Shown piece after piece: positions 1 through 6,311 of a stretch of 10,569 nt of DNA. Source of the stretch: Candidatus Poseidoniales archaeon (GTDB lineage: Archaea; Thermoplasmatota; Poseidoniia; Poseidoniales; Poseidoniaceae); contig QQSG01000093.1 in the NCBI GenBank assembly GCA_003602665.1, positions 5,763 to 16,331 of the forward strand, in the 5' to 3' direction. Position 1 is the stretch's first letter. Each line of letters opens with the position of its first letter. Below the pieces are notes generated by a model. The model made no database searches, was not told where the DNA came from, and worked only from the letters and a program-made list of their open reading frames with translations. Position numbers and translations under genes: made by a program.

Positions 1-1406
1 AATCCCATCAAGAAAGCAGTAAGGGCTACGATGTAAATGGAGTTTGCAAACATGACGATGAGTCCTATTGGGAGCGCACCCCATTCATCGAGTCGCCAAG
101 CCATGATGACGAGGAAGAGAAACGAGATCCATGATGTTGCGATGAAATAAACGACGACTTTTGCTCGAATCAATTGAGGGACGCTCAAGGGCAGTCCATT
201 CATGAAATCAGGACTGTCAAGTGCGGTAAGCCATGAATAAAAATTGAACCCAAAGAATCCAAGGAATGGAGCATATGAAAGCAAATTGATTGGTATAGGT
301 GCCTCTGCGAAATCCACCAGCCAGGCCATTCCCAAAAGGACAAGAAGTGGAATAGAATAGGAAACTGTCATCTTCTTGAGTGCTCCTGAGCGACGCAAAT
401 CAACAAATTCTTTTGCAACCAATAACCGAACGTCGCTCTTACCGAGGAATTTCAATCGAGCATATGTTGGCTCAAACATATCCTCATGTTCAATGACTTT
501 GGCTTCAAAGTCATCAAGAATTAAAAGAGAAGAAACAAGACCGATCATTGCACATCCGAACAAAGAAGCAAGAACAATCCATACTGCTTGTTCTCGTTGG
601 ATTGCAAGACCCCATAGTCCAAAATCAATGTCGAAGAGTCCGATTCCAGCCATGATACCTAAGGCCACAACAAGAACTGGTCCAACGATGGTATACGGCC
701 TGCCTCTCATCCACAGCGAAGAAGCGAGGAAAGATATTGCAAGACCTTGAGCGATTGTTGTAAACATCGCAATCCATGTCCAAGGAAGAGAAGACCACTT
801 GAGCGGAGTTGATACACTGTCATCAATCTGACCAAGAAGAATCCCAATAGCCATTCCGAGAGTAATTGGAGTAAGAATCAGCATTGCATAGTACATCAAT
901 TCCTTGGCAAAGAATGCATAGTGAGCCATCGAATTTGGTAGTGGTTGAATCGCTGGTGCCGCAATAAGGTGATTTTTGTTCCCATCTCTTTGAGAGATTG
1001 CTTCTCGTCCTCGGAAGGCAAATGTGCCCATTCCCAAGCTAAACATCAGTAAAGGTAGGTGTAAGGCAAATCGTAGTTGATCCCATGTGAAGGATTTTTC
1101 ATCCATCTCTGAGGACTGTGCTGCAGAATCACCAACAAGGAACTGAAGCCCAATTGTTGTAATCGTGGTCACTAAGGCCAGGAGGAGTGGGAATAAAACA
1201 ACTTGACGCTTCTTTGCAAAATCAATGTTCTCTCTCCATTCCTCTTTGAACATGTAGCGAAATGTTGTTGAAAATGCTGCGAATCCACGTTGAGGTTCAA
1301 GCAGAACCACATCAGCAGATGTAGTACCGAGTGATGATTTGGTAGTCTCTGACGTTCGAGCAACCACTTCATCCCAGTCTTGAGAGACGATTGTGGTTGT
1401 TGACAT
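1..1406 (-). CDS. ABC-2 type transporter permease, partial (C-terminus beyond left edge)
   Basis: This is the membrane subunit of an ABC exporter whose ATPase is encoded immediately upstream. I translated the minus strand by hand. The frame is open from the ATG at 1406 to base 1, giving at least 468 codons with no stop, so the gene is cut by the window. A hydrophilic N-terminal segment of about 68 residues precedes hydrophobic stretches near residues 70-90, 109-129, 170-192, 209-231, 237-257, 270-293, 349-367, 373-391, 415-436 and 445-468. That is about ten helices with a loop of some 55 residues near 294-348, suggesting two six-helix-like halves. The start is supported by GGAGG seven bases upstream, lying inside the last codons of the ATPase gene, so the pair is probably translationally coupled. 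No substrate can be inferred. Membrane subunit of an exporter is well supported by context; the exact family is not. Confidence 0.8.
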   Translation of the reverse strand, partial: MSTTTIVSQDWDEVVARTSETTKSSLGTTSADVVLLEPQRGFAAFSTTFRYMFKEEWRENIDFAKKRQVVLFPLLLALVTTITTIGLQFLVGDSAAQSSEMDEKSFTWDQLRFALHLPLLMFSLGMGTFAFRGREAISQRDGNKNHLIAAPAIQPLPNSMAHYAFFAKELMYYAMLILTPITLGMAIGILLGQIDDSVSTPLKWSSLPWTWIAMFTTIAQGLAISFLASSLWMRGRPYTIVGPVLVVALGIMAGIGLFDIDFGLWGLAIQREQAVWIVLASLFGCAMIGLVSSLLILDDFEAKVIEHEDMFEPTYARLKFLGKSDVRLLVAKEFVDLRRSGALKKMTVSYSIPLLVLLGMAWLVDFAEAPIPINLLSYAPFLGFFGFNFYSWLTALDSPDFMNGLPLSVPQLIRAKVVVYFIATSWISFLFLVIMAWRLDEWGALPIGLIVMFANSIYIVALTAFLMG

Positions 1407-1408
1407 GG

Positions 1409-2191
1409 TCATTCCTCCTCGTTGGAGACTCCTTCCTCGTTATTTCGCTCAGCTTCTTCAATCGAATGACCGACGAGACGAATAAATACATCTTCGAGTG
1501 TTTCGCTTTCGTTTTCTTTCAAACCAGTAACGGTACCTGCTGCCAAAACCTTTCCATTATTGATAATCGCCATTCGATTGCACATTCGCTCTGCCATTTC
1601 AAGAACGTGAGAACAAAGGAAAATGGTCCCTCCTTCCTTGACGTGGTCCAAGAGCCATTCTCTGCATTTACGCTGGTAGATGGGATCTAAGTTAGCAAAC
1701 GGTTCATCAAGGAACAAGAGTTTGGGCTTGTGAATAAATGCAGAAGCAAGCATGACTTTCTGCCGTTGTCCCTTTGAAAGGTCTTTGCACATTGTATCTC
1801 TTTTTTCTTGCAGACCAAACCAATCGAGCCAATGTTCAACATTTTTTCCGAGATTGTCTAGACCTCTGAGACGAGCAACGAACTGGAGGAATTCTGCTGG
1901 TGTTAAGAAGGACGGAGGTGATTCAGATTCAGGAACAATACCGATATTCGCTTTCAATTTCTGGGGTGAATCTTCTGCATCAATTCCAAGGATTTCAATT
2001 TGGCCAATTGAGGGACGAAGTTGACCCGTTAGAAGTTTAATGAACGTAGATTTTCCAGCCCCATTCGGGCCAAATACTCCAAAGAATTCTCCTGAATGGA
2101 CCTCCACATTGAGTGGATGAAGAGCAACGAAATCACCGTACCTCTTGCCCATATCGACTGCACGAACAAGTGGTTTGCGTTCTTCGCCCAT
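1409..2191 (-). CDS. ABC transporter ATP-binding protein (CcmA-like, ABC-2 type)
   Basis: This is the cytoplasmic ATPase that powers the adjoining permease. In the 260-residue product the Walker A motif GPNGAGKST is at residues 41-49, the signature LSKGQ at 138-142, Walker B ends in D162-E163, the D-loop NLDP is at 167-170 and the switch histidine is H195. The Q-loop position carries Glu (VPE, E88) rather than Gln, which is common in ABC-2/CcmA-type ATPases, so I do not read it as a defect. All catalytic motifs are intact. The last 20 or so residues are Glu/Asn-rich. The stop codon lies 2 bp before the permease ATG. The chosen ATG is the first possible start after an in-frame TAG, but the purine-rich AAGGAG ends only one base before it, an unusually short spacing. 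The family call is certain; the transported substrate is unknown. Confidence 0.95.
   Translation of the reverse strand: MGEERKPLVRAVDMGKRYGDFVALHPLNVEVHSGEFFGVFGPNGAGKSTFIKLLTGQLRPSIGQIEILGIDAEDSPQKLKANIGIVPESESPPSFLTPAEFLQFVARLRGLDNLGKNVEHWLDWFGLQEKRDTMCKDLSKGQRQKVMLASAFIHKPKLLFLDEPFANLDPIYQRKCREWLLDHVKEGGTIFLCSHVLEMAERMCNRMAIINNGKVLAAGTVTGLKENESETLEDVFIRLVGHSIEEAERNNEEGVSNEEE
1414..1418 (-). promoter_or_regulatory. Shine-Dalgarno site of the ABC permease, inside the ATPase gene
   Basis: GGAGG on the minus strand ends seven bases before the permease ATG at 1406. It lies within the last codons of the ATPase reading frame. It fixes the permease start and implies coupled translation of the two transporter subunits. 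Confidence 0.75.
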
Positions 2192-2285
2192 GCTCCTTGG
2201 AGCAACCTAATGGTTTTCATTGCTTGCTTGCGGCAGGTAAGAGAAGCATAGGTGAACTCTTGAACCTCCATGCCATCCAACCACC
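2192..2285. promoter_or_regulatory. Divergent intergenic region between ABC ATPase and crotonase genes
   Basis: This 94-bp spacer must hold the promoters of both divergent genes. I see no convincing TATA box on either strand. The best AT-rich stretch is around 2207-2220. The crotonase ATG lacks any Shine-Dalgarno match just upstream (the preceding bases are CA-rich), which suggests a leaderless or short-leader transcript. On the ATPase side an inverted repeat, GCTCC-TT-GGAGC, touches the start codon and contains its only Shine-Dalgarno-like bases. Confidence 0.35.
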
Positions 2286-3128
2286 ATGACGCCTCCGCAG
2301 ACCGATGTGCTCTCCATTGAAACCGTACCAGTTGAATCGTGTGATGACGGAACAGTTGTTGCGTTGGTCACAATCAATAGGCCAAACAAATTGAATGCAT
2401 TGAATGCAGATGTCACCAGTTCGATCAAGGACATGGTTGCATGGGTTGAACAAACCGATGCTGTTCGCTGTGTGGTCGTTACTGGAGCACAACCACTCCC
2501 CCCACCAGAAGGGAAGAGAGCGAAACCAAACGCATTTGTCGCTGGTGCTGACATTACAGAATTCCTCGGAAGAGGAAGCGAAGAGATAACGGCTATGTTC
2601 ACTGACAATGCGATTGAGGCCTTGTGGAATATGAGTAAACCAACCATTGCAATGGTCGATGGATTTGCCCTTGGCGGTGGATTGGAAGTTGCTTGCTCTT
2701 GCGACATCCGCATCGCAAGCACTCGCTCTAAGTTTGGAACGCCAGAAATCAATCTTGGACTTATTCCAGGCTATGGCGGCACACAGCGTCTTGTCTCTTT
2801 ACTCGGTTACGGAAAAGCACTGGAATTGATCATGACTGGAGAGATGATCAATGCCGAAGAAGCACAACGAATTGGCCTCGTTAATCATGTTACTGAACCT
2901 GAAGAGTTGAGCCAAAAAGTGATGACTATGGCCTCGTTAATCGCAACAAAATCAAGCAATACGCTACGGGTTGCTAAAGAAACGCTGCGCTCAGCTCTAG
3001 ATGAAGGATTAACACAAGGTGTTGCTACAGAAGCCAAAGCATTTGCAAATTTATTCGATACAGAAGACAAGGAAATTGGTGTTAAAGCATTCCTCAACCG
3101 AGAAAAGGCTGAATGGAAACACCGATAA
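2286..3128 (+). CDS. Enoyl-CoA hydratase/isomerase (crotonase family)
   Basis: The 280-residue product is a crotonase-fold enzyme that most likely hydrates trans-2-enoyl-CoA during fatty-acid or amino-acid-derived acyl-CoA breakdown in the cytoplasm. The N-terminal INRPNKLNAL (30-39) is the usual CoA-binding strand and turn. The oxyanion-hole segments are AFVAGADI (83-90) and FALGGG (127-132). Both glutamates of classical hydratases are present: E134 in GGGLEVA and E154 in GTPEINLG, followed by IPGYGGTQRL (160-169). With both acids it fits a true hydratase better than a one-acid isomerase or thioesterase, though family members are hard to separate by motif. A Pro-rich insertion of about 12 residues (roughly 69-80) precedes the first oxyanion loop. 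No other beta-oxidation gene is in the window. The ATG has no Shine-Dalgarno sequence. The stop directly abuts the convergent CPBP gene. Confidence 0.92.
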   Translation: MTPPQTDVLSIETVPVESCDDGTVVALVTINRPNKLNALNADVTSSIKDMVAWVEQTDAVRCVVVTGAQPLPPPEGKRAKPNAFVAGADITEFLGRGSEEITAMFTDNAIEALWNMSKPTIAMVDGFALGGGLEVACSCDIRIASTRSKFGTPEINLGLIPGYGGTQRLVSLLGYGKALELIMTGEMINAEEAQRIGLVNHVTEPEELSQKVMTMASLIATKSSNTLRVAKETLRSALDEGLTQGVATEAKAFANLFDTEDKEIGVKAFLNREKAEWKHR

Positions 3129-3839
3129 TTAGAATCCGACAATCATCTGCCAAGCGATGGCGAATACAGCTACATCAGCGATTGCATGTGCAATCCAAGC
3201 CACCCATATACTTCGATATTGAATGTATATCCAAGAGAAAATAACGCCCCCGATAAAGACGCCCAATGATGCTAGGAAATTCCCTAACGGGTCAATGAAG
3301 AAGGCTAATGCGATGGTGTGATGGAGTGTGAAGACACCTGCAGAAAGAAGGATAGGCAACCATTTTCCAGAAACGAGTTGTTCTATTTTTGATGTAATAA
3401 ACCATCGGAAAACATACTCTTCCAATACTGAGTTAATGAACACCCAAAAGAGGATTGCTAGCATAAGTTTCCATGGTGTTGTCAAACCAAATGGGTCAAG
3501 AATTTCAGTAAGGTCTTCATCACTCAGCAATGCGTCTCCAATGAGAACATATGCAAGCATGATCACAACAGCCATTCCAATTCCCAAGCCGGTGGAAACA
3601 GCCCATCCACCATTCAATGCTGGGGAACGGGAAAAATCGTTTTTGTCAATGCGTAAATGCCAAAATGCAGGTAGACCGAATATCCATATTTTCGTAAAAA
3701 CAAAGACAACGATTGCCAATAATCCTGCTTTGAAGGCAAATCCTGTGAGTACGGAAACGGTTGGTGCAATACCAACGAGGATTAATCCCAGTAATGCAAG
3801 ATTCTTCTGTTGACTCGATTCATTGGATTGAGTATGCAT
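3129..3839 (-). CDS. CPBP family intramembrane glutamic endopeptidase (CAAX/Abi type)
   Basis: The 236-residue integral membrane protein belongs to the Rce1/CPBP (Abi) family. The three family motifs are complete: EExxxR as E140, E141 and R145; FxxxH as F170 to H173 (H174 follows); and HxxxD as H218 to D222. Hydrophobic segments lie near 13-34, 38-59, 80-100, 123-139, 160-180, 187-207 and 211-235, giving about seven helices with the active site in the membrane, as in the family. Archaeal and bacterial members include proteases of unknown substrate; CAAX prenyl processing should not be assumed. It is the last gene of a minus-strand cluster. Its Shine-Dalgarno AAGGAG overlaps the stop codon of the upstream gene, so the two are probably co-translated. 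The stop lies flush against the convergent crotonase stop. Confidence 0.9.
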   Translation of the reverse strand: MHTQSNESSQQKNLALLGLILVGIAPTVSVLTGFAFKAGLLAIVVFVFTKIWIFGLPAFWHLRIDKNDFSRSPALNGGWAVSTGLGIGMAVVIMLAYVLIGDALLSDEDLTEILDPFGLTTPWKLMLAILFWVFINSVLEEYVFRWFITSKIEQLVSGKWLPILLSAGVFTLHHTIALAFFIDPLGNFLASLGVFIGGVIFSWIYIQYRSIWVAWIAHAIADVAVFAIAWQMIVGF

Positions 3840-3847
3840 GAGGCAAA

Positions 3848-3853
3848 CTCCTT
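3848..3853 (-). promoter_or_regulatory. Shine-Dalgarno site of the CPBP protease gene
   Basis: AAGGAG on the minus strand, eight bases before the ATG at 3839, shares its first base with the TGA of the upstream unknown gene. This supports the start and a polycistronic message. Confidence 0.7.
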
Positions 3854-4746
3854 CACTCGTTCATTTCTTCTTTCAATGCAGCGAGGGCGCCAGAAGGACC
3901 TGGAAGAGGGAGAGGTAACGGATTACCGTCTGGTCCAATCAATGGAGGAAGTTCAATTGATTCATTTTCCAACACTTTCTCTGTTGTAATAACTGCTTCA
4001 AATCCTGAGTCAAGCGGAGATCGATACTTGAGAACGCGTTGGTCATCGATACGAATGAATGTCGCACCATAGATGTGTCCTGCTTCTGGCTGGGCAGGTT
4101 CATCGAGAACTGCGATTCCATGACCTTCTTTCTGAAGAAGTTCAACAAGATCTTCTCGGACAGCGTGTTCTTCCCACATACGGGCGCTTGACGCTCGAAT
4201 ATCAGCCATTTGAGAACGGCGGCGTGCTTCGATACGTTGTCGAATCTCGCTATGTCTCGATGCTCTCTCAGCAACAGTTGCTTGAATATCTGCTTCCTCA
4301 ACTGATTCTGGACTCACCTCGACGACGTATTCGTCTGCGACGTGAACTGCCTCAACTGTAACGACTGGGAGTTCGACTTCGATTTGATCACTGGTCGTAG
4401 CCATTGCGGCTCGTTGGGCTTCTTGGGCTGCACGTATCTTCGCAGCTTTCCTCTCTTTGAGCGTCATCTTGTCAGGAAGAGGTGCTTCAACAGTCGAGAC
4501 TGAGTCTTCGACTTCAGACTCTGAGGCCACAGATTCAGTTTCAACCGAGGGTTGGTTTGATGGAACTTGCCCAGTTTCAGGCATAACGAACTTTGGTTGA
4601 CCGGAGAAAATGAATGTGAAACCAAGAACAAGCATGACGCCAATCGTTGCATATTGTTCTTGTTCGGCTAACTCTCCCGCCATTGCGAGATAGAAAACCA
4701 ATACTGCCACAAACGCAAATGCGATTGTATTGCGAAGGAATCCCAT
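3853..4746 (-). CDS. Hypothetical protein, two N-terminal membrane helices and long charged cytoplasmic region
   Basis: I do not recognise this 297-residue protein. Numbered from the ATG at 4746, two hydrophobic helices (about 6-23 and 32-48) with a short acidic loop between them form an N-terminal membrane anchor. Next come a Ser/Glu/Val-rich acidic linker (about 55-92), a Lys/Arg/Ala-rich helical stretch (94-117), a second acidic Val/Glu-rich linker (120-155), and an Arg-rich helix (about 160-206) that may form a coiled coil. A small folded-looking segment follows (207-267, with HIYGATFIRID), then a Pro/Leu-rich tail. A TTG at 4755 (three extra residues, GGAG only three bases upstream) is an alternative start; from the ATG the GGAG lies twelve bases away, so neither is ideal. 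It sits between the XTP pyrophosphatase and CPBP genes in one probable operon. The gene is surely real: frame, length and neighbour spacing all fit. Its function is unknown. Confidence 0.75.
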   Translation of the reverse strand: MGFLRNTIAFAFVAVLVFYLAMAGELAEQEQYATIGVMLVLGFTFIFSGQPKFVMPETGQVPSNQPSVETESVASESEVEDSVSTVEAPLPDKMTLKERKAAKIRAAQEAQRAAMATTSDQIEVELPVVTVEAVHVADEYVVEVSPESVEEADIQATVAERASRHSEIRQRIEARRRSQMADIRASSARMWEEHAVREDLVELLQKEGHGIAVLDEPAQPEAGHIYGATFIRIDDQRVLKYRSPLDSGFEAVITTEKVLENESIELPPLIGPDGNPLPLPLPGPSGALAALKEEMNE

Positions 4747-4775
4747 GCCTATCAATCACTCCAGTCGCTTCGTGC

Positions 4776-5396
4776 TTAAGACGATGATGCCGCCTTTGAT
4801 TCGTTCAGAATTTGAATCAAACCATCCAATGCTTTTCGCCTGTGACTAAACATTTCCTTCTCGGCTAAGCCAACATCAGCGAATGTTTTTCCATTTGTAG
4901 AATAGTCGACTCCATCAATATGGATAGGATTTGGAACGAAAACAGGATCGAATCCAAAACCATCATTACCACTTGCTTGCATTGCGATTTCTCCATTACA
5001 AATTCCTCGAGAAATGTGAACTTCTCCATCCAACCATAGGGCCGCTACAGCATGGAAGGCTCCACTACGTTGAGTTGAATCGTTGAGAAGATTAAGCAAT
5101 CCGTTGAAGCCTATTGTCTTCAGTGCGTAAGCGGAATAGACGCCAGGGAATCCATCCAATGAATCGACAAACAATCCTGCGTCCTCAACAAGCAAAGCAT
5201 CATTTGGTGAAGGAAGATGTGGAATCGCTTGTTTAATCTTCGACCTTGCAACGTCTTCTAAATCATCTGCTTGAGGTTCACTTATCTCCACGCCTTCGAC
5301 CTGCAATTGGACCACGTCAAAGCCAAGTGGTTGCAAAGCATGCTTTGCCTCTCGAACCTTCCCAGCGTTTCCGGTCATGAACCATACCTTGCGCAT
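4776..5396 (-). CDS. rdgB: XTP/dITP pyrophosphatase (RdgB/HAM1 family)
   Basis: The 206-residue cytoplasmic enzyme hydrolyses non-canonical purine nucleoside triphosphates (XTP, ITP, dITP) to the monophosphate and pyrophosphate, keeping deaminated bases out of DNA and RNA. Family landmarks are in order: the N-terminal TGNAGK triphosphate-binding motif (8-13); VEDAGLFVDSLDGFPG (70-85) with the metal-binding E71 and D72; the GFGFDPVF nucleotide-binding loop (146-153); the EK pair (180-181); and SHRRKAL (184-190), whose Ser-His-Arg contacts the base. Length and spacing match the family, so the enzyme should be active. It is the first gene of a three-gene minus-strand cluster with the unknown membrane protein and CPBP protease. 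A near-perfect GGAGGTGAT lies unusually far, 11 bases, from the ATG; no in-frame alternative start lies closer to it. Confidence 0.95.
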   Translation of the reverse strand: MRKVWFMTGNAGKVREAKHALQPLGFDVVQLQVEGVEISEPQADDLEDVARSKIKQAIPHLPSPNDALLVEDAGLFVDSLDGFPGVYSAYALKTIGFNGLLNLLNDSTQRSGAFHAVAALWLDGEVHISRGICNGEIAMQASGNDGFGFDPVFVPNPIHIDGVDYSTNGKTFADVGLAEKEMFSHRRKALDGLIQILNESKAASSS

Positions 5397-5407
5397 GGCC
5401 TTGCCAC

Positions 5408-5416
5408 ATCACCTCC
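5408..5416 (-). promoter_or_regulatory. Extended Shine-Dalgarno sequence with long spacing, XTP pyrophosphatase
   Basis: GGAGGTGAT on the minus strand is an almost full complement of the 16S rRNA 3' tail. It ends 11 bases before the ATG at 5396. ATG and GTG codons lying between are out of frame with the gene, so the long spacing seems real. Confidence 0.5.
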
Positions 5417-5456
5417 AATTGATGGCTTTTCGGATTGAATCATCCACGATATTGAA

Positions 5457-5858
5457 GTGTTGCAGGCTTCAGGTTCAGTTGTGTTGCAGCAAATTGGTTT
5501 GGTAGCGCTTGGTGGAGGAATTGGAGCAGCAATGCGTTACTTGACTTCAGAGTGGCTTGCAACAGATGGTTTTCCATGGGCCACCTTTGTTGTTAATCTC
5601 GTAGGATCGCTTTTACTCGGTGCCTTGGCTGTTGCTCTTGCAGAACATCTCGTTTCTCAAAATGTAGCACTTCTCCTTGGAACAGGGTTTCTTGGAGGCT
5701 TGACAACAATGTCAACCTTTTCAGTGGAAACAATCCGTATGTTCGATGAACAGCAAAGCAGTTTGGCATTCACCTATGTCGGATTGACAATGCTCCTTTG
5801 CCCCTTGATGGCATTGATAGGGTGGAGACTTAGCACTGCAATTACAGCATCATCCTGA
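5457..5858 (+). CDS. crcB: Fluoride ion channel FluC/CrcB
   Basis: The 133-residue membrane protein is a FluC (CrcB) subunit, which forms antiparallel dimers that let fluoride leave the cell and so protect enolase and pyrophosphatases. Family signatures are clear: GGGIGAAMRY (19-28) in helix 1, the pore Asn N47 within VVNLVGSLLLG (45-55), and GTGFLGGLTTMSTFS (75-89), the helix-3 break that binds the central sodium ion. Four hydrophobic helices fall near 9-29, 42-62, 69-91 and 101-125. The start is GTG; an in-frame TGA at 5436 excludes a longer form, and no ATG occurs before residue 26. No Shine-Dalgarno is visible, so a leaderless or short-leader message is likely. One point is unusual: the first Phe of the TTFSTF box is Met85, while Phe88 is kept. 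A ferritin-like gene follows 33 bp downstream on the same strand. Confidence 0.93.
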   Translation: MLQASGSVVLQQIGLVALGGGIGAAMRYLTSEWLATDGFPWATFVVNLVGSLLLGALAVALAEHLVSQNVALLLGTGFLGGLTTMSTFSVETIRMFDEQQSSLAFTYVGLTMLLCPLMALIGWRLSTAITASS

Positions 5859-5859
5859 C

Positions 5860-5883
5860 CTTTAAGAAGAAGAAGCGTGAGGG
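5860..5883 (+). promoter_or_regulatory. Upstream signals of the ferritin-like gene (TATA-like element and Shine-Dalgarno)
   Basis: In the 33-bp gap after the FluC stop, CTTTAAGAA is centred about 28 bases before the ATG at 5892, where a TATA box for a leaderless message would sit. GAGGG at 5879-5883 is eight bases before the same ATG and can serve as a Shine-Dalgarno. The gene could be read from its own promoter or with fluC; the sequence does not decide. Confidence 0.35.
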
Positions 5884-5891
5884 CACCTTAG

Positions 5892-6311
5892 ATGTCTACC
5901 TCAATACTTATTGAAAAATTGAACCAAGCCCTTGGCTGGGAGCTACGAGCGATCAACATGTATGCGCACTATGCCTCATACATTCGAGGTATTCATCGAC
6001 TCCAATTGGAACCTCACTTTAGTTCAGAAGCAACTGAATCGATGGTGCACTCAAATATTGTTCGTTCTGCTATTGTAAAACTTGGTGGTGTTGCAGTCAC
6101 TGAGCGAAATCAAACAGCGATACGTCACACGACCTCCTACCTAGAAATGCTCGCAGAATCTCTGATTACAGAAACAAAAGCTGCTGAAGTCTATGGTGAA
6201 CTGATTCCAATGATCGAAGAAGAAGGTGATGCTGATTTGTACGATGCTATCGAACAGATTTATCTCGCTGAAATTCGAAGCGTTGAGGAACTTCGCAGAC
6301 TTGCTGAATGA
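5892..6311 (+). CDS. Ferritin-like/bacterioferritin-type protein with altered diiron ligands
   Basis: The 139-residue, mostly helical protein aligns by eye with bacterioferritins along its whole length. LNQALGWELRAINMY (10-24) matches helix A, with the bridging-type ligand E17. S50-M51-V52-H53 matches the E-M-K-H segment of helix B in E. coli Bfr, E94 the helix C ligand, and E127 the helix D ligand. Two ligand positions differ: E51 of Bfr is Ser50 here (with E49 next to it), and H130 is Ser130 (E132 and E133 follow). The position of the heme-binding Met52 is kept as M51. The protein is shorter than E. coli Bfr (158), lacking the fifth-helix tail. Iron storage, detoxification or a redox role is plausible, but catalytic competence is uncertain. 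It follows the fluoride channel gene, and its stop abuts the nadA stop. The ferritin-like fold is well supported; the subfamily less so. Confidence 0.8.
   Translation: MSTSILIEKLNQALGWELRAINMYAHYASYIRGIHRLQLEPHFSSEATESMVHSNIVRSAIVKLGGVAVTERNQTAIRHTTSYLEMLAESLITETKAAEVYGELIPMIEEEGDADLYDAIEQIYLAEIRSVEELRRLAE

Noticed and set aside
376..750. 124-codon plus-strand open frame
   Set aside because: It is antisense to the ABC permease, whose long hydrophobic frame is continuous through the whole region; the plus-strand product is low-complexity and basic.
2207..2752. 181-codon open frame antisense to the crotonase gene
   Set aside because: It lies opposite a gene with complete catalytic motifs, is rich in Ser/Asn/Thr as mirror frames are, and shows no domain.
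3328..3813. 161-codon plus-strand open frame opposite the CPBP gene
   Set aside because: The minus-strand frame has all three CPBP motifs; the plus-strand product has no recognisable feature.
3939..4652. Other-frame reading frames within the unknown membrane protein gene (for example 3939-4301 and 4059-4361)
   Set aside because: They overlap fully, have Gln/Leu/Arg-rich shadow composition and lack start signals. The 297-residue frame fits its neighbours' spacing and has a credible membrane anchor.
5400..5456. Fluoride riboswitch ahead of fluC, suggested by a GATGGC-TTTT string
   Set aside because: The rest of the conserved aptamer core is not present and the spacer is too short to hold the aptamer before the GTG start.
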